Of a DNA stretch of 64,000 nt, positions 9,036 through 18,516 are shown piece by piece. A model generated the notes under the pieces. The model worked only from the letters and a program-made list of their open reading frames with translations. It made no database searches and was not told the DNA's origin. The position numbers and the translations under genes were made by a program. How positions within the stretch are numbered: the stretch's first letter is position 1; each line of letters starts with the position of its first letter. The stretch is from Spirochaetota bacterium (GTDB lineage Bacteria; Spirochaetota; UBA4802; JAFGJZ01). The stretch spans positions 45,619 through 109,618 of the forward strand of contig JAKPJF010000142.1 in NCBI GenBank assembly GCA_029554345.1, in the 5' to 3' direction.

Positions 9036-9066
9036 AAAAACTCTCCTAAAAAGGGGAGTTTTTATT
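9036..9066 (+). terminator. Intrinsic terminator of the arsR/proC-like unit
   Basis: The stem AAAAACTCTCC (9036-9046) pairs with GGGGAGTTTTT (9053-9063), with one G-U pair and a TAAAAA loop, and is followed by a T-rich run. Confidence 0.85.
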
Positions 9067-9125
9067 ATAAGAGAATAAGCTTTAAACTCCGATAATGAAG
9101 AGACTGTTTTTTTCGGAAGGATTTT

Positions 9126-9884
9126 ATGATTAGAAAATATTTCTTGGTTTTTCTTGCTCTCTTTTCGTTTCCTATATTTGCTGAAGATGAAGAAATATCA
9201 GCCGGAATTTATACGATAAATTCACCGACTGCATTTACATTGCCGAGAGCTGGATTTGACGTGTCGATGCTGGCTTATGACCGCGGAGGAATGGAGTTTA
9301 AGACAATAGTCGGTGTTCATGACGCTATTTTTATAGGTGTTTCACTTGATGTTGATCATGCAGTCGGAAAGGAAAAAGCTGACGCAAATACTCCGGGAGT
9401 AGTGGCTAAACTGAAACTCACCGACGGATGGGATTCCTTTCCTATATCGATTGCGCTCGGTTATGATTCATTTTATATCGGTGCATACGGTAAAGTTGAA
9501 AGCAGCGGAAGACGCAATGAATATGCATCATCGAAATACAATAGAAAGATTTGCGGTCCGTATTTTGCAATTACCAAACCGCTGTTTGCATTCGGTTCAG
9601 AGCAGTATCTGACTTTCGGCATGCGTCTTCCGGTTCAGCCTGATTACGTACCGAAAGATGCTACATATTTTGCATCGCTTGATATTCCGCTTGGAACTAT
9701 GTTTGCTTTTAAGGCAGAAGGCGAAAAGGTGTACTATAATTTTAAAAGGAAAGAAGAATGGCTTGGAAATCTGGGGTTAAAGATGAATTTTACTCCGAAT
9801 GCAGGAGTCATGCTTGCAGTAATTTTTCAGGACGATGAAACTCCGTGCCGGATTCTGAAGGTCGAATATGCTTCATCATTTTAA
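9126..9884 (+). CDS. Outer-membrane beta-barrel protein, unknown function
   Basis: The 252-residue protein has a signal peptide (MIRKYFLVFLALFSFPIFAEDEE), alternating amphipathic strands throughout (for example IFIGVSLDVDHAV, FYIGAYGKV) and a C-terminal phenylalanine, the usual beta-barrel insertion signal. It resembles the YjbH/lipid-A-modifying-like small barrels only in general layout. A GGAAGG ribosome site lies before the ATG. The end overlaps the DUF192 gene by 17 bases, so both are likely co-expressed. Confidence 0.65.
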   Translation: MIRKYFLVFLALFSFPIFAEDEEISAGIYTINSPTAFTLPRAGFDVSMLAYDRGGMEFKTIVGVHDAIFIGVSLDVDHAVGKEKADANTPGVVAKLKLTDGWDSFPISIALGYDSFYIGAYGKVESSGRRNEYASSKYNRKICGPYFAITKPLFAFGSEQYLTFGMRLPVQPDYVPKDATYFASLDIPLGTMFAFKAEGEKVYYNFKRKEEWLGNLGLKMNFTPNAGVMLAVIFQDDETPCRILKVEYASSF

Positions 9885-10320
9885 TAAAACATTTTTGTGT
9901 CTGATAATTCTATCATGCGGAACTTTGTTCTCTATGGAGAAACGTATTATATCCGTCAGAAATTCATCTGGTGCAGTAATTAAAATTCAGGTTGAAATTG
10001 CACAGAACAATGCCGAGCGGACCAGAGGTTTGATGGGCAGATCGGGTTTAGATTCAGGTTCAGGAATGCTTTTCATTTTTCCGCGTGAACAGTATCTGAA
10101 TTTCTGGATGAAGAATGTTTCTTTTCCTTTGAGTATTGCATATATTGATTCAAAAGGAAAAATTCTTCAGATAACTGACATGAAGGAAAATAATGATGTT
10201 CTGACATATCCTTCCAGAAATCCTGCCAGATACGCGCTTGAAGTAAATAAAGGTTTTTTTGAAAAGAATCAGATCGTCGAAGGTTGTTTTGTCGACATCA
10301 GATCATACGGAAATAAATGA
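9868..10320 (+). CDS. DUF192 family secreted protein
   Basis: Residues 25-150 match DUF192: IQVEIAQNNAERTRGLMGR, GMLFIFPREQYLNFWMKNV, LSIAYIDSKGKI and ALEVNKGFFE. The N-terminus is a signal sequence with a possible lipobox (LIILSC), so the mature protein may be a lipoprotein in the periplasm. Family function is unknown. It overlaps the preceding barrel gene by 17 bases and the following hflX by four (ATGA). Confidence 0.88.
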   Translation: MLHHFNKTFLCLIILSCGTLFSMEKRIISVRNSSGAVIKIQVEIAQNNAERTRGLMGRSGLDSGSGMLFIFPREQYLNFWMKNVSFPLSIAYIDSKGKILQITDMKENNDVLTYPSRNPARYALEVNKGFFEKNQIVEGCFVDIRSYGNK

Positions 10321-11384
10321 AAAAAGAAAAGATCATTCTTGTCGGATTGATAGGAACTTCCAACGAAAAAACTGCTGCGGAGTATTCGATTTCAGAATTG
10401 TCCGAACTTGTAAAAACAACCGGGGGAGATGTTGTTTCCTCCTTCATTATTAAAAAAATGAGTATTGATCCGGCGCATATCATCGGAAGCGGGTGGCTTG
10501 AGACGATTAAAAAAGAGGCTGAGGATAAATCCGCTGACGCCGTTGTATTTGATATTAATAACATAAAAGCCGTTCAGTATAACAATATAGAGAAATATTT
10601 AGACATAAAGGTATTATCGCGCTGTGATGTAATTCTTGATATTTTTGCCTTACGCGCTTCGAGTGCGGAGGCCAAGATTCAGGTCGAACTAGCACAGTTG
10701 AATAACATGCTCCCGAGAATCCGCGGAAAAGGAATGGTTCTTTCAAGACTCGGGGGAGGAATAGGAACCCGCGGACCCGGCGAAACAAAACTTGAAACTG
10801 ATAGACGCCACATTCAGCGCAAAATTCATAAACTGAATGAGAGCCTTAAAGCTATTGAGAAAACACGCTCATTGAAAAGAAAATCGCGTGAAAATGCCGT
10901 TAAAGTTGCTGTTGCCGGTTATACTAATGCAGGCAAATCATCACTTGTTTCATTGCTTTCAAAGAAAAATCTTTTCATTGAAAACAGACTTTTCGCTACG
11001 CTGGATTCATTTACCAGGGAAGTGTATATTTCTGATGACCGTAAAGTTCTGCTTACTGATACGGTCGGATTCATCCGCAATCTTCCGGCAACTCTTGTTA
11101 AAGCTTTCCGTTCGACATTTGAGGAAATATTATTTTCCGACATGGTAATTCATTTGATTGATTCATCAAATCCTAATTATTCGGAATGCATCAAGACTGT
11201 TGATGATGAACTTGCAGAAATCGGTTATACCGGAAAAGTGATAAAAGTATTCAATAAAACTGATTTAGCGGATAGTGAACTTCTTCATAAAATCAGCCTG
11301 GAATTTCCAGATGCCGTTTTTTGTTCAGTTAAAGAAAAAACAGGAATAGACGCTGTTAAAACTATGATTTCGGCTTTGTTTTAA
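10317..11384 (+). CDS. hflX: GTPase HflX
   Basis: HflX is a ribosome-associated GTPase that splits stalled or idle 70S ribosomes. Seen: the N-terminal HflX domain with the RGPGETKLETDRRHIQRKI signature, then a TRAFAC GTPase domain with G1 GYTNAGKSS (about residue 200), G3 DTVGF and G4 NKTD. At 355 residues it is shorter than the E. coli protein, mainly in the C-terminal region. It begins inside the DUF192 stop codon, the third member of a three-gene operon. Confidence 0.93.
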   Translation: MKKEKIILVGLIGTSNEKTAAEYSISELSELVKTTGGDVVSSFIIKKMSIDPAHIIGSGWLETIKKEAEDKSADAVVFDINNIKAVQYNNIEKYLDIKVLSRCDVILDIFALRASSAEAKIQVELAQLNNMLPRIRGKGMVLSRLGGGIGTRGPGETKLETDRRHIQRKIHKLNESLKAIEKTRSLKRKSRENAVKVAVAGYTNAGKSSLVSLLSKKNLFIENRLFATLDSFTREVYISDDRKVLLTDTVGFIRNLPATLVKAFRSTFEEILFSDMVIHLIDSSNPNYSECIKTVDDELAEIGYTGKVIKVFNKTDLADSELLHKISLEFPDAVFCSVKEKTGIDAVKTMISALF

Positions 11385-11454
11385 TTATTAATAAGGTACA
11401 ACATTATTTTTCTTATAAGCATGGTTTAATAAAGAAATTTGTAACAAAAAAGAC

Positions 11455-11482
11455 TTGAATTATACTTACTAATGCGGATAAT
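11455..11482 (+). promoter_or_regulatory. Promoter of the outer-membrane protein gene
   Basis: TTGAAT (11455-11460) and GATAAT (11477-11482) with 16-base spacing precede the gene at 11519. The expected start near 11489 gives a leader of about 30 bases with a GGAGG ribosome site. Confidence 0.5.
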
Positions 11483-11518
11483 TCCGTATCCCAAAAGGAT
11501 AATATTATGGAGGAAAGA

Positions 11519-12157
11519 ATGAGAAAAGTTTTTTTTGCGGCAGTTGCCGTACTATTGGTTTCAGGAAGCAGTGCTCTTTATTCACAGGGCCTTGAGGCAG
11601 GTTCGGTTAAATTCGGTCTCTATGGAGGAGGCGGGGTGAATTATGCAGCAGGTGAAGCTACAGGAAATGCTGAATCTGCTGCTGCGGGTTCATATTTTTT
11701 CGGTGTTAACGGTTTTTATAATATTTCTGATACAGGTTCGCTTTTTGCCGGTTTGGAATATTCTTACCGCCCTTACAAATTGGATTATGACAACGTTTTT
11801 GGAGAATATACTACGACATTAAAAGCAAAATTTATGGATGTTAATTTAGGATACCGTTTTACAAACTTTCAGGGTTTTTATTTTGATGCAGGTCTCTTTA
11901 TCGGGACTCCTATGGGTAAATGGAAAACTAAAACCAGCGGTGATATTTCCGGGTCAGGTGAAGCTGAAAACAGTGACACTAAAACCGAAGTAGGACTTAT
12001 GGTAGGTGCAGGATACCTTGTTCCTATAGCGGAGACAGCTGATTTAAATATTGGTGTTCTTCTTAAGAGATCATTTAAAAATGGATATGATGATAGTTAT
12101 ACTAAACTTAAATCCCAGCTTTTTGCAGTAAAAGCCGGTGTAGAGATGAAATTCTAA
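11519..12157 (+). CDS. Small outer-membrane beta-barrel protein (OmpW/OmpA-barrel type)
   Basis: The 212-residue protein has a signal peptide ending ALYSQ, a glycine-rich first strand (VKFGLYGGGGVNYAAG), about eight amphipathic strands and a terminal phenylalanine (KAGVEMKF). This is the layout of eight-stranded outer-membrane barrels; no peptidoglycan-binding domain follows. An ATG at 11507 is in frame, but GGAGG at 11509-11513 is the ribosome site for the ATG at 11519, which I therefore chose. It is a single-gene unit with its own promoter and a hairpin behind it. Confidence 0.75.
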   Translation: MRKVFFAAVAVLLVSGSSALYSQGLEAGSVKFGLYGGGGVNYAAGEATGNAESAAAGSYFFGVNGFYNISDTGSLFAGLEYSYRPYKLDYDNVFGEYTTTLKAKFMDVNLGYRFTNFQGFYFDAGLFIGTPMGKWKTKTSGDISGSGEAENSDTKTEVGLMVGAGYLVPIAETADLNIGVLLKRSFKNGYDDSYTKLKSQLFAVKAGVEMKF

Positions 12158-12160
12158 TGA

Positions 12161-12191
12161 AATACGGCGGAGTTTTACTCCGCCGGTATTA
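12161..12191 (+). terminator. GC-rich hairpin after the barrel gene
   Basis: AATACGGCGGAG pairs with CTCCGCCGGTATT around a short loop, with one bulged base. A true U-tract is missing, so termination is likely but not certain. Confidence 0.55.
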
Positions 12192-12300
12192 AACCTCTTT
12201 CAAGCTCATTTTTGTGCCATTATTACCCCTTAAAGCCGAATTTTCCTTGACAAGCTCAAATATATGATTATTTTAAAACAGTCTGACTGGTAGAGGACTG

Positions 12301-12783
12301 ATGATAATAGGAATATATCCCGGTACGTTTGATCCATTGACGAATGGCCATATGGATATAATAAGAAGAGGACTCAGGTTGTGTGACCGTTTAATTATTG
12401 CGGTTGCGGTAAACCTTTTAAAAAAGCCGCTTTTCTCTGTTGAGGAGAGGCTTGAAATGATTTCTGATTCGTGCAAAGATTTGGGTAATATCGAAGCAGT
12501 TTCTTTTAACGGGCTTCTTGTAGATTATTGCAAAGAAAATGGAGTGAATTTTATCATACGCGGAGTCAGAGATTCCGCCGATTTCGGCTATGAGCGCTCT
12601 ATGGCGCTGATGAACCGGAGACTTCCAGGTGCTCTTGAAACCGTATTTATGGTTTCGGACGGGGAAAGTCATTTTTTATCTTCAAGCATGATTAGAGAAA
12701 TCGCTTTTCTTGGCGGTGATGTATCCGCTTTCCTTCCTTCAAATGTCCTTCCTTTCCTTAATCGGAAGACCTCTCAGGCTTAA
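12301..12783 (+). CDS. coaD: Phosphopantetheine adenylyltransferase
   Basis: CoaD transfers AMP from ATP to 4'-phosphopantetheine in coenzyme A synthesis. Seen in the 160 residues: the nucleotidyltransferase motif YPGTFDPLTNGHMDII with the TxGH-type signature, IIRGVRDSADFGYE, the ALMNRRL segment, and the SSSMIREIA motif near the end. Length is normal. A GAGG ribosome site precedes the ATG. It is followed after 53 bases by rny and may be transcribed with it. Confidence 0.95.
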   Translation: MIIGIYPGTFDPLTNGHMDIIRRGLRLCDRLIIAVAVNLLKKPLFSVEERLEMISDSCKDLGNIEAVSFNGLLVDYCKENGVNFIIRGVRDSADFGYERSMALMNRRLPGALETVFMVSDGESHFLSSSMIREIAFLGGDVSAFLPSNVLPFLNRKTSQA

Positions 12784-12836
12784 CAGCTTATATTAGCTGT
12801 TAGTTAACAAAGAAATTAATCGGTTGAGGGGGAACT

Positions 12837-14366
12837 ATGAATATCGGAATTATCCTCCTGGTTTCTGTTGCTACTGGTGTTGTAGGGTATATGGCAAGGT
12901 CGTATCTCGGCAAAATCAGGTTAAGATCTTCGGAGGCTCAGGCTCAAAGAATTATTCAGGATGCTAAAAGAGAGGCTGAGGCAAAACGTAAAGAATTGCT
13001 TCTCGAAGCCAAGGATCAGCTTCTTCAGGAAAAGAATCTTCTTGAAAAAGAAATGCGTGAGAGACGTCAGGAAATCGCAAACATAGAAAAACGATACATG
13101 CAGAAGGAAGAGAATCTTGACGCTAAAGTTAATCAGGTTGAGAAACGTGAAAAAGAAATTGAAACCAGAGAGTCGGATGTATCTGAAAAAGAAGCCGAAC
13201 TCACAAAGGAATTCGAACGTTATTTGAAAGAGCTTGAGCGCATCTCGGGTCTGACACAGGATCAGGCAAAAGCTCAGCTTATGAAATCGCTTGAAGATAA
13301 TGCCAGATTTGAAGCTTTAAAGATTGTAAACAAGATAGAAGAAGAAGCGAGAAGATCGGCAGATAAAAAAGCCAAAGATATCGTAATTCAGTCCATTCAG
13401 CGCAATGTGACAGAATTTACTTCAGAAAATACCGTTACAGCAGTGACATTGCCTTCTGATGACATGAAGGGAAGAATCATCGGACGTGAAGGACGTAATA
13501 TCCGTACACTCGAGTCTCTCACCGGAGTGGATATGATCATCGATGACACTCCTGAGGTGGTTGTCATTTCGGGTTATGATCCAGTCAGAAGAGAAATCGC
13601 GCGGCTTGCACTTGAAAGACTTATTCAGAACGGGCGCATTCATCCTGCCCGTATCGAAGAGGTTGTTGAAAAAGTCAAACTTGAACTTGAAGAAAGCATG
13701 GTTGATGAAGGAGAAAAGTACGCGTTTGAACTCGGAATACCGGGTTTGAGCAGAGATGCTCTTCTTCACGTCGGAAAATTAAAGTATAGAACAAGTTATG
13801 GACAGAATGTTTTAAGTCACAGCATTGAAGTTGCGAATATCGCTGCAATCATGGCCGGTGAGCTTAAGCTTGATGTCCAGGTTGCTAAACGCGCCGGTCT
13901 TCTTCACGACATCGGAAAAGTAGCTGTTGTAGAAGGTGAAGGTTCGCATGCGCTTATCGGTGCCGACATGGCAAAGAAATACGGCGAAAGCGAGAAGGTT
14001 GTCAATATAATTGCTTCTCACCATAATGATAAGGAACCGGAGTCTTTTGAAGCTCTTATCATTCAGGTCGCTGATGCGATTTCAGCATCACGTCCCGGAG
14101 CAAGAAGAGAATCTCTTGAAAATTATGTTAAACGTCTTGAAGATCTTGAAAACATTGCTACAAGCTTCAAAGGTGTTGAGAAATGTTTTGCTATTCAGGC
14201 CGGACGTGAGATTAGGGTTCTTGTCTCTAATGATCTTGTAAGTGACGAGCGTGCACAGATTCTAGCTCGCGAAGTTGCCGGAAGAATTGAAAATGAACTC
14301 AAATATCCCGGTATAGTCAGAGTTACAGTTATCAGAGAAACAAGAGCTGTTGAGTTCGCGAAGTAA
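12837..14366 (+). CDS. rny: Ribonuclease Y
   Basis: RNase Y is a membrane-bound endoribonuclease that starts mRNA decay. Seen in order in the 509 residues: an N-terminal membrane helix (IGIILLVSVATGVVGYMA), a long charged coiled coil (about 25-190), a KH domain (GRIIGREGRNIRTLESLTG), and an HD domain with the catalytic His357-Asp358 in LLHDIGKVAV. Length and order are typical. GAGGGGG precedes the ATG. An intrinsic terminator follows directly. Confidence 0.96.
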   Translation: MNIGIILLVSVATGVVGYMARSYLGKIRLRSSEAQAQRIIQDAKREAEAKRKELLLEAKDQLLQEKNLLEKEMRERRQEIANIEKRYMQKEENLDAKVNQVEKREKEIETRESDVSEKEAELTKEFERYLKELERISGLTQDQAKAQLMKSLEDNARFEALKIVNKIEEEARRSADKKAKDIVIQSIQRNVTEFTSENTVTAVTLPSDDMKGRIIGREGRNIRTLESLTGVDMIIDDTPEVVVISGYDPVRREIARLALERLIQNGRIHPARIEEVVEKVKLELEESMVDEGEKYAFELGIPGLSRDALLHVGKLKYRTSYGQNVLSHSIEVANIAAIMAGELKLDVQVAKRAGLLHDIGKVAVVEGEGSHALIGADMAKKYGESEKVVNIIASHHNDKEPESFEALIIQVADAISASRPGARRESLENYVKRLEDLENIATSFKGVEKCFAIQAGREIRVLVSNDLVSDERAQILAREVAGRIENELKYPGIVRVTVIRETRAVEFAK

Positions 14367-14370
14367 TTTC

Positions 14371-14406
14371 AAAGTTCACTCCGTCATTTGTCGGAGTGAA
14401 CTTTTA
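14371..14406 (+). terminator. Strong intrinsic terminator after rny
   Basis: A perfect 13-bp stem, AAAGTTCACTCCG (14371-14383) with CGGAGTGAACTTT (14392-14404), has an eight-base loop and ends in TTTT. It lies 24 bases before the dxs start, so dxs needs read-through or a promoter overlapping this site. Confidence 0.88.
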
Positions 14407-14429
14407 ACTATATCAATGGGAGAATTCCA

Positions 14430-16301
14430 TTGCTGTTAGATTCATTAAATTCTGTTGAAGATCTTCGCAAGATAAAAGTCGAGGATCTTTCTTCTCTTGC
14501 CGATCAAGTCCGCAGATACATGATTGATGTTGTCTCGAAAAACGGCGGACATCTTGCGCCTTCTTTAGGAGTTGTTGATCTTACAATAGCCCTTCATTAC
14601 GTTTTTAACACTCCGTCTGACCGTTTGATCTGGGATGTCGGTCATCAGACCTACGCTCATAAAATATTAACCGGACGCAAAAATGATTTTCTTTCACTGC
14701 GGCAATTCGAAGGTCTTAGCGGTTTTCCGAAAGTCGCAGAATCGAATTTTGATTTATATGACACGGGACATACTTCTACATCGCTTTCTCTTGCACTCGG
14801 TGAAGCTGTTGCCAGAGATCTTTCGAGAAAGAAACATCGGGTTATCGCTGTTATCGGCGACGGTGCTCTGACCGGCGGATTGGCTTTTGAAGCTCTGAAT
14901 AATATCGGTCATTTGAAAAAAGATATGATTATCATTCTAAATGATAATGAGCATTCTATTTCAAAAAATGTCGGTGCGATGTCGAAATATCTTACCGAAC
15001 TCATTTCAGGTTCGGCATATAACCGTCTTGTAAGAAAAGTCAGAAAACTGTGCAGAAAAGTTCCGGTTATTGGAAAATATTTCCCTTATCTTTATGACAG
15101 AATCAGAATGGGAATAAAGAATATATTTGTTCCTGCAAACTTTTTTGAAGATTTCGGAATACGCTATTTCGGACCCGTTGACGGTCATGATATCGAACAT
15201 ATGATTCATATTTTTAAAAGAATCAAATCAATTAATTCCGGACCAAAAGTTATTCATGTTATAACAAAAAAAGGCTATGGATATAAATTTGCGGAGAAAG
15301 AGCCTGTTCGTTTCCACGGAACACAACCGTTTGATGTTGATACCGGAAAGGAATATGGGAAAAAGAAACTTTCTTTTTCGGCAGTTGCCGGGAAAACTCT
15401 CTGTTCACTTGCGGAGAAAGACAGCCGTATAGTTGCCGTTACTGCTGCAATGTCTACCGGTACCGGTCTTGACGAATTTTCAAAAAAATATCCTTCGAAA
15501 TTTTTCGATGTCGGAATTGCCGAACAGCATGCGGTAACTTTCTGTGCGGCATTGGCAAAGAACGGATACAAACCTTATTTTGCAGTTTATTCTTCTTTTA
15601 TGCAGAGGGCATTTGATCAGCTTATTCATGATGTCGCGGTGATGAATCTTCCTTCTGTCTTTCTTATAGACAGAGCAGGAATTGTCGGAGACGACGGAGA
15701 GACTCATCATGGTTTGTTTGATGTATCAGTTTTTAAAACAATACCTAATTTTGAATTACTGATTCCTTCAGACGGAGAAGACCTGCGGGATATGATATAT
15801 TATGCAGCGAAAGCTGATCATCCGGTTGCAATACGTTATCCGCGCGGATTCTGCGGTATTGAGTCTGTTGACTGTACTAAATTCCGTAAATCAGATTTTT
15901 CACTTCCCCTCAAGCTGTCGTCTTCGAGAGATTTGGTTATTATAGCTTCTGCAGACATGAAAATCTGCGCTATGGAAGTTTCAGAATTGCTGACGTCCGC
16001 AAAAATTAAATCGGGAGTGGTATTGATACACTCTATTAATGCTCTTGATTCATCTGAATTTAGAGCGATAATTAAGAACGCGGATTTGTTTGCCGTGATA
16101 GAAAGTGAATATTCGCGAGGCGGATTATCGGAATCAATTCTTTCTATTCTTCCTGAGCAGAAACGAAGTAAAATGACAGCATCTTTCGGATTTCCACGAA
16201 AGTTTATCGAGCATGGTCCGGTAGATTTACTATATGATAAATACGGTCTTTCGCCCCAAAAAATAGCGTCAGACATAATTGAAAAGCTTAAGAAAAAATG
16301 A
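14430..16301 (+). CDS. dxs: 1-deoxy-D-xylulose-5-phosphate synthase
   Basis: DXS joins pyruvate and glyceraldehyde 3-phosphate in the first step of the MEP isoprenoid pathway. Seen: WDVGHQTYAHKILTGR, GHTSTSLSLALG, the ThDP motif GDGALTGG, then the pyrimidine-binding domain with FDVGIAEQHAVTFCA and DRAGIVGDDGETHHG. The 623-residue length is normal. The start is a TTG with GGGAG seven bases upstream; the next ATG would remove the conserved N-terminus. The stop overlaps tlyA (ATGA). Confidence 0.95.
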   Translation: MLLDSLNSVEDLRKIKVEDLSSLADQVRRYMIDVVSKNGGHLAPSLGVVDLTIALHYVFNTPSDRLIWDVGHQTYAHKILTGRKNDFLSLRQFEGLSGFPKVAESNFDLYDTGHTSTSLSLALGEAVARDLSRKKHRVIAVIGDGALTGGLAFEALNNIGHLKKDMIIILNDNEHSISKNVGAMSKYLTELISGSAYNRLVRKVRKLCRKVPVIGKYFPYLYDRIRMGIKNIFVPANFFEDFGIRYFGPVDGHDIEHMIHIFKRIKSINSGPKVIHVITKKGYGYKFAEKEPVRFHGTQPFDVDTGKEYGKKKLSFSAVAGKTLCSLAEKDSRIVAVTAAMSTGTGLDEFSKKYPSKFFDVGIAEQHAVTFCAALAKNGYKPYFAVYSSFMQRAFDQLIHDVAVMNLPSVFLIDRAGIVGDDGETHHGLFDVSVFKTIPNFELLIPSDGEDLRDMIYYAAKADHPVAIRYPRGFCGIESVDCTKFRKSDFSLPLKLSSSRDLVIIASADMKICAMEVSELLTSAKIKSGVVLIHSINALDSSEFRAIIKNADLFAVIESEYSRGGLSESILSILPEQKRSKMTASFGFPRKFIEHGPVDLLYDKYGLSPQKIASDIIEKLKKK

Positions 16302-17092
16302 AAATCCGTCTTGATAAATATTTATTCGATGAAGGATTTTCTGACTCGCGAGAAAAAGCAAAAAATGAAATCATTGCGGGTTATGTTAAGCTTAACGGTG
16401 AAACTGTCAGAGATCCTTCTTTTATTATAAAGGATAATACCGAGATAACTATAGCCCGTCCTGAAAATATTTTTGTTTCAAGGGGCGGAGAAAAAATCAA
16501 TAAAGCTCTTAAATATTTTTCGATTGATGTCAATGAATCTGTTTGCGCTGATCTTGGAGCATCTACAGGAGGATTTACCGATTGTCTGCTTCAGCGAGGT
16601 GCAAAAAAAGTTTACGCGGTTGATGTAGGTTACGGCCAACTTGATTACCGATTGCGTACGGATAAACGTGTTGTCGTAATGGAGAGAACAAATGCGAGAA
16701 ATCTTTCTCGGGATCTTTTTGATGAAACAATAGATTTTTTTGTTTCAGATCTTTCTTTCATTTCCTTTACTAAAATATTTCCGGCTGTAAAACTTGTTTC
16801 GCCTTCTGCTCATGGAGTTTTTCTTTTGAAGCCGCAGTTCGAGTCTGAAGGGTTTGAGCTGAAAAAGGGTGTCGTCAGAAACGATGATGACAGATTAGCC
16901 ATAATAAGAAAAACTCTGAATGAACTTTGTTCAATGGGTATGCTTGTTAAAGGTTTTACCTATTCGCCGATAAAAGGTCCAAAGGGGAATATTGAATATC
17001 TGGTTCATTATTCCATGCAGAATCCTGATAAAGAATTTGATGATGATATGGTATTAAATGCTTATAACGAGTCTTTATTATTGAATGATTAA
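16298..17092 (+). CDS. tlyA: TlyA-family rRNA 2'-O-methyltransferase
   Basis: The 264-residue protein has an N-terminal S4 RNA-binding domain (IRLDKYLFDEGFSDSREKA) and a FtsJ-like methyltransferase domain (ADLGASTGGFTDCLLQRGA, VYAVDVGYGQL, LLKPQFE). TlyA methylates 16S and 23S rRNA ribose; the old hemolysin label comes from spirochaetes. It starts in the dxs stop codon, a coupling of dxs and tlyA that is common in bacteria. Confidence 0.93.
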   Translation: MKIRLDKYLFDEGFSDSREKAKNEIIAGYVKLNGETVRDPSFIIKDNTEITIARPENIFVSRGGEKINKALKYFSIDVNESVCADLGASTGGFTDCLLQRGAKKVYAVDVGYGQLDYRLRTDKRVVVMERTNARNLSRDLFDETIDFFVSDLSFISFTKIFPAVKLVSPSAHGVFLLKPQFESEGFELKKGVVRNDDDRLAIIRKTLNELCSMGMLVKGFTYSPIKGPKGNIEYLVHYSMQNPDKEFDDDMVLNAYNESLLLND

Positions 17093-17098
17093 AAATAT

Positions 17099-17120
17099 AA
17101 AGCCGCTGTTTAGCGGCTTT
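17099..17120. terminator. Bidirectional terminator between tlyA and dapL
   Basis: AAAGCCGCT (17099-17107) pairs with AGCGGCTTT (17112-17120) around GTTT. The A- and T-flanks allow function for both convergent genes. Confidence 0.85.
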
Positions 17121-17126
17121 AAGATA

Positions 17127-18353
17127 TTATTTCATGTCGGCTTTTAATATTCTGTCAACGGCCTTATTAACATTTTCTCTGCTGTTGAAGGCGCTTATTC
17201 TGATATATCCTTCTCCGCATTTTCCGAAACCTGATCCCGGTGTGCAGACGACATTCGCTTTGTTAAGAAGCTTGTCGAAGAACTCCCATGAATCAGTTCC
17301 GGTTTCAACCCATATGTAAGGAGAATTGTCTCCGCCCGTACAGGTGTAGCCTGCTTTAGAAAGAGCTGTTTTAATTATTTTAGCATTTTCAAGATAGAAA
17401 TCGATTATATCTTTGACCTGTTTTTTACCTTCTTCTGAATATACCGCTGCTGCGGCTTTCTGAACCGGATATGATACGCCGTTAAATTTTGTAGTGTGGC
17501 GTCTGTTCCAAAGCTGTAAGAGCTGTACAGGTTTTCCTTCTGATGTATATGCTACGCATTCTTCAGGTATTACCGTATAGGCGCATCTTGTTCCGGTAAA
17601 ACCTGCAGTCTTTGAAAATGAACGGAATTCAATTGCGACTTCTTTTGCGCCTTCAATTTCGTAGATGGAATGAGGGATATTTTCGTCGCGGATAAAGGCT
17701 TCATAAGCTGCATCAAAAAGAATGAGAGATTTGTTTTCTTTAGCATAGTTTACCCATTCGGTAAGCTGCTTTTTTGTTGCGACTTCACCTGTCGGGTTGT
17801 TCGGAAAGCATAGATAAATCAAATCGACCTTTTCTTTGGGAAGTTCCGGTACAAAGCTGTTGGATTTATTACATTCAAGATAAACCAGTTTTTCATAACG
17901 TCCGTCCATGCTGATTCCGGTTCTGCCTGCCATTACATTCGTATCGACATATACTGGATAAACCGGATCCGGAATTGCAATCTTAATGTCGTCAGCAAAA
18001 AGTTCCTGGATGTTTCCAGTATCGCATTTTGAACCGTCGCTCACGAATATTTCATTCGGCTTAATGTCAGCTCCGCGTTTCTGGAAATCATTTTCAGCTA
18101 TCGCTTTTCTCAGAAACTCATAACCCTGTTCAGGACCGTAGCCTTTGAATGATTTTTCATCAGCCATCTCATCAACTCCCTGATGAAAAGCTTTTACGAC
18201 AGCTTCCGGAAGCGCTCGTGTAACATCACCGATTCCGAGACGGATGATTTCTTTGTCGGGATTTGCTGATTGAAAAGCGCTTACACGTTTCGCGATATCG
18301 GAGAACAGGTAACTTGCCTTAAGTTTTGAATAATTTTCGTTTATTTTTATCAT
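17127..18353 (-). CDS. dapL: LL-diaminopimelate aminotransferase
   Basis: DapL converts tetrahydrodipicolinate straight to LL-diaminopimelate, a one-step route to lysine and peptidoglycan precursors found in plants, chlamydiae, spirochaetes and others. The 408 residues show the fold-type I aminotransferase plan: [52 protein letters not shown], and the PLP lysine in [15 protein letters not shown] (about K248). Length is normal. AAGGTG precedes the ATG, and a TTGACA lies upstream, but I see no clear -10. Confidence 0.94.
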   Translation of the reverse strand: MIKINENYSKLKASYLFSDIAKRVSAFQSANPDKEIIRLGIGDVTRALPEAVVKAFHQGVDEMADEKSFKGYGPEQGYEFLRKAIAENDFQKRGADIKPNEIFVSDGSKCDTGNIQELFADDIKIAIPDPVYPVYVDTNVMAGRTGISMDGRYEKLVYLECNKSNSFVPELPKEKVDLIYLCFPNNPTGEVATKKQLTEWVNYAKENKSLILFDAAYEAFIRDENIPHSIYEIEGAKEVAIEFRSFSKTAGFTGTRCAYTVIPEECVAYTSEGKPVQLLQLWNRRHTTKFNGVSYPVQKAAAAVYSEEGKKQVKDIIDFYLENAKIIKTALSKAGYTCTGGDNSPYIWVETGTDSWEFFDKLLNKANVVCTPGSGFGKCGEGYIRISAFNSRENVNKAVDRILKADMK

Positions 18354-18516
18354 GACGCACCTTTTAGAATATATGCGAATAATTTTTTATTTTGCTGATA
18401 ATTGTCAACAATCTATTTGAGCCTTTTAAAAGATAAAAATATTAAATTTATGTTTGCCTATTAGAGCCGATCGGGGAAATTGTCGCAGATTGCAAATCAA
18501 ATTCAGGAAACGGGCA

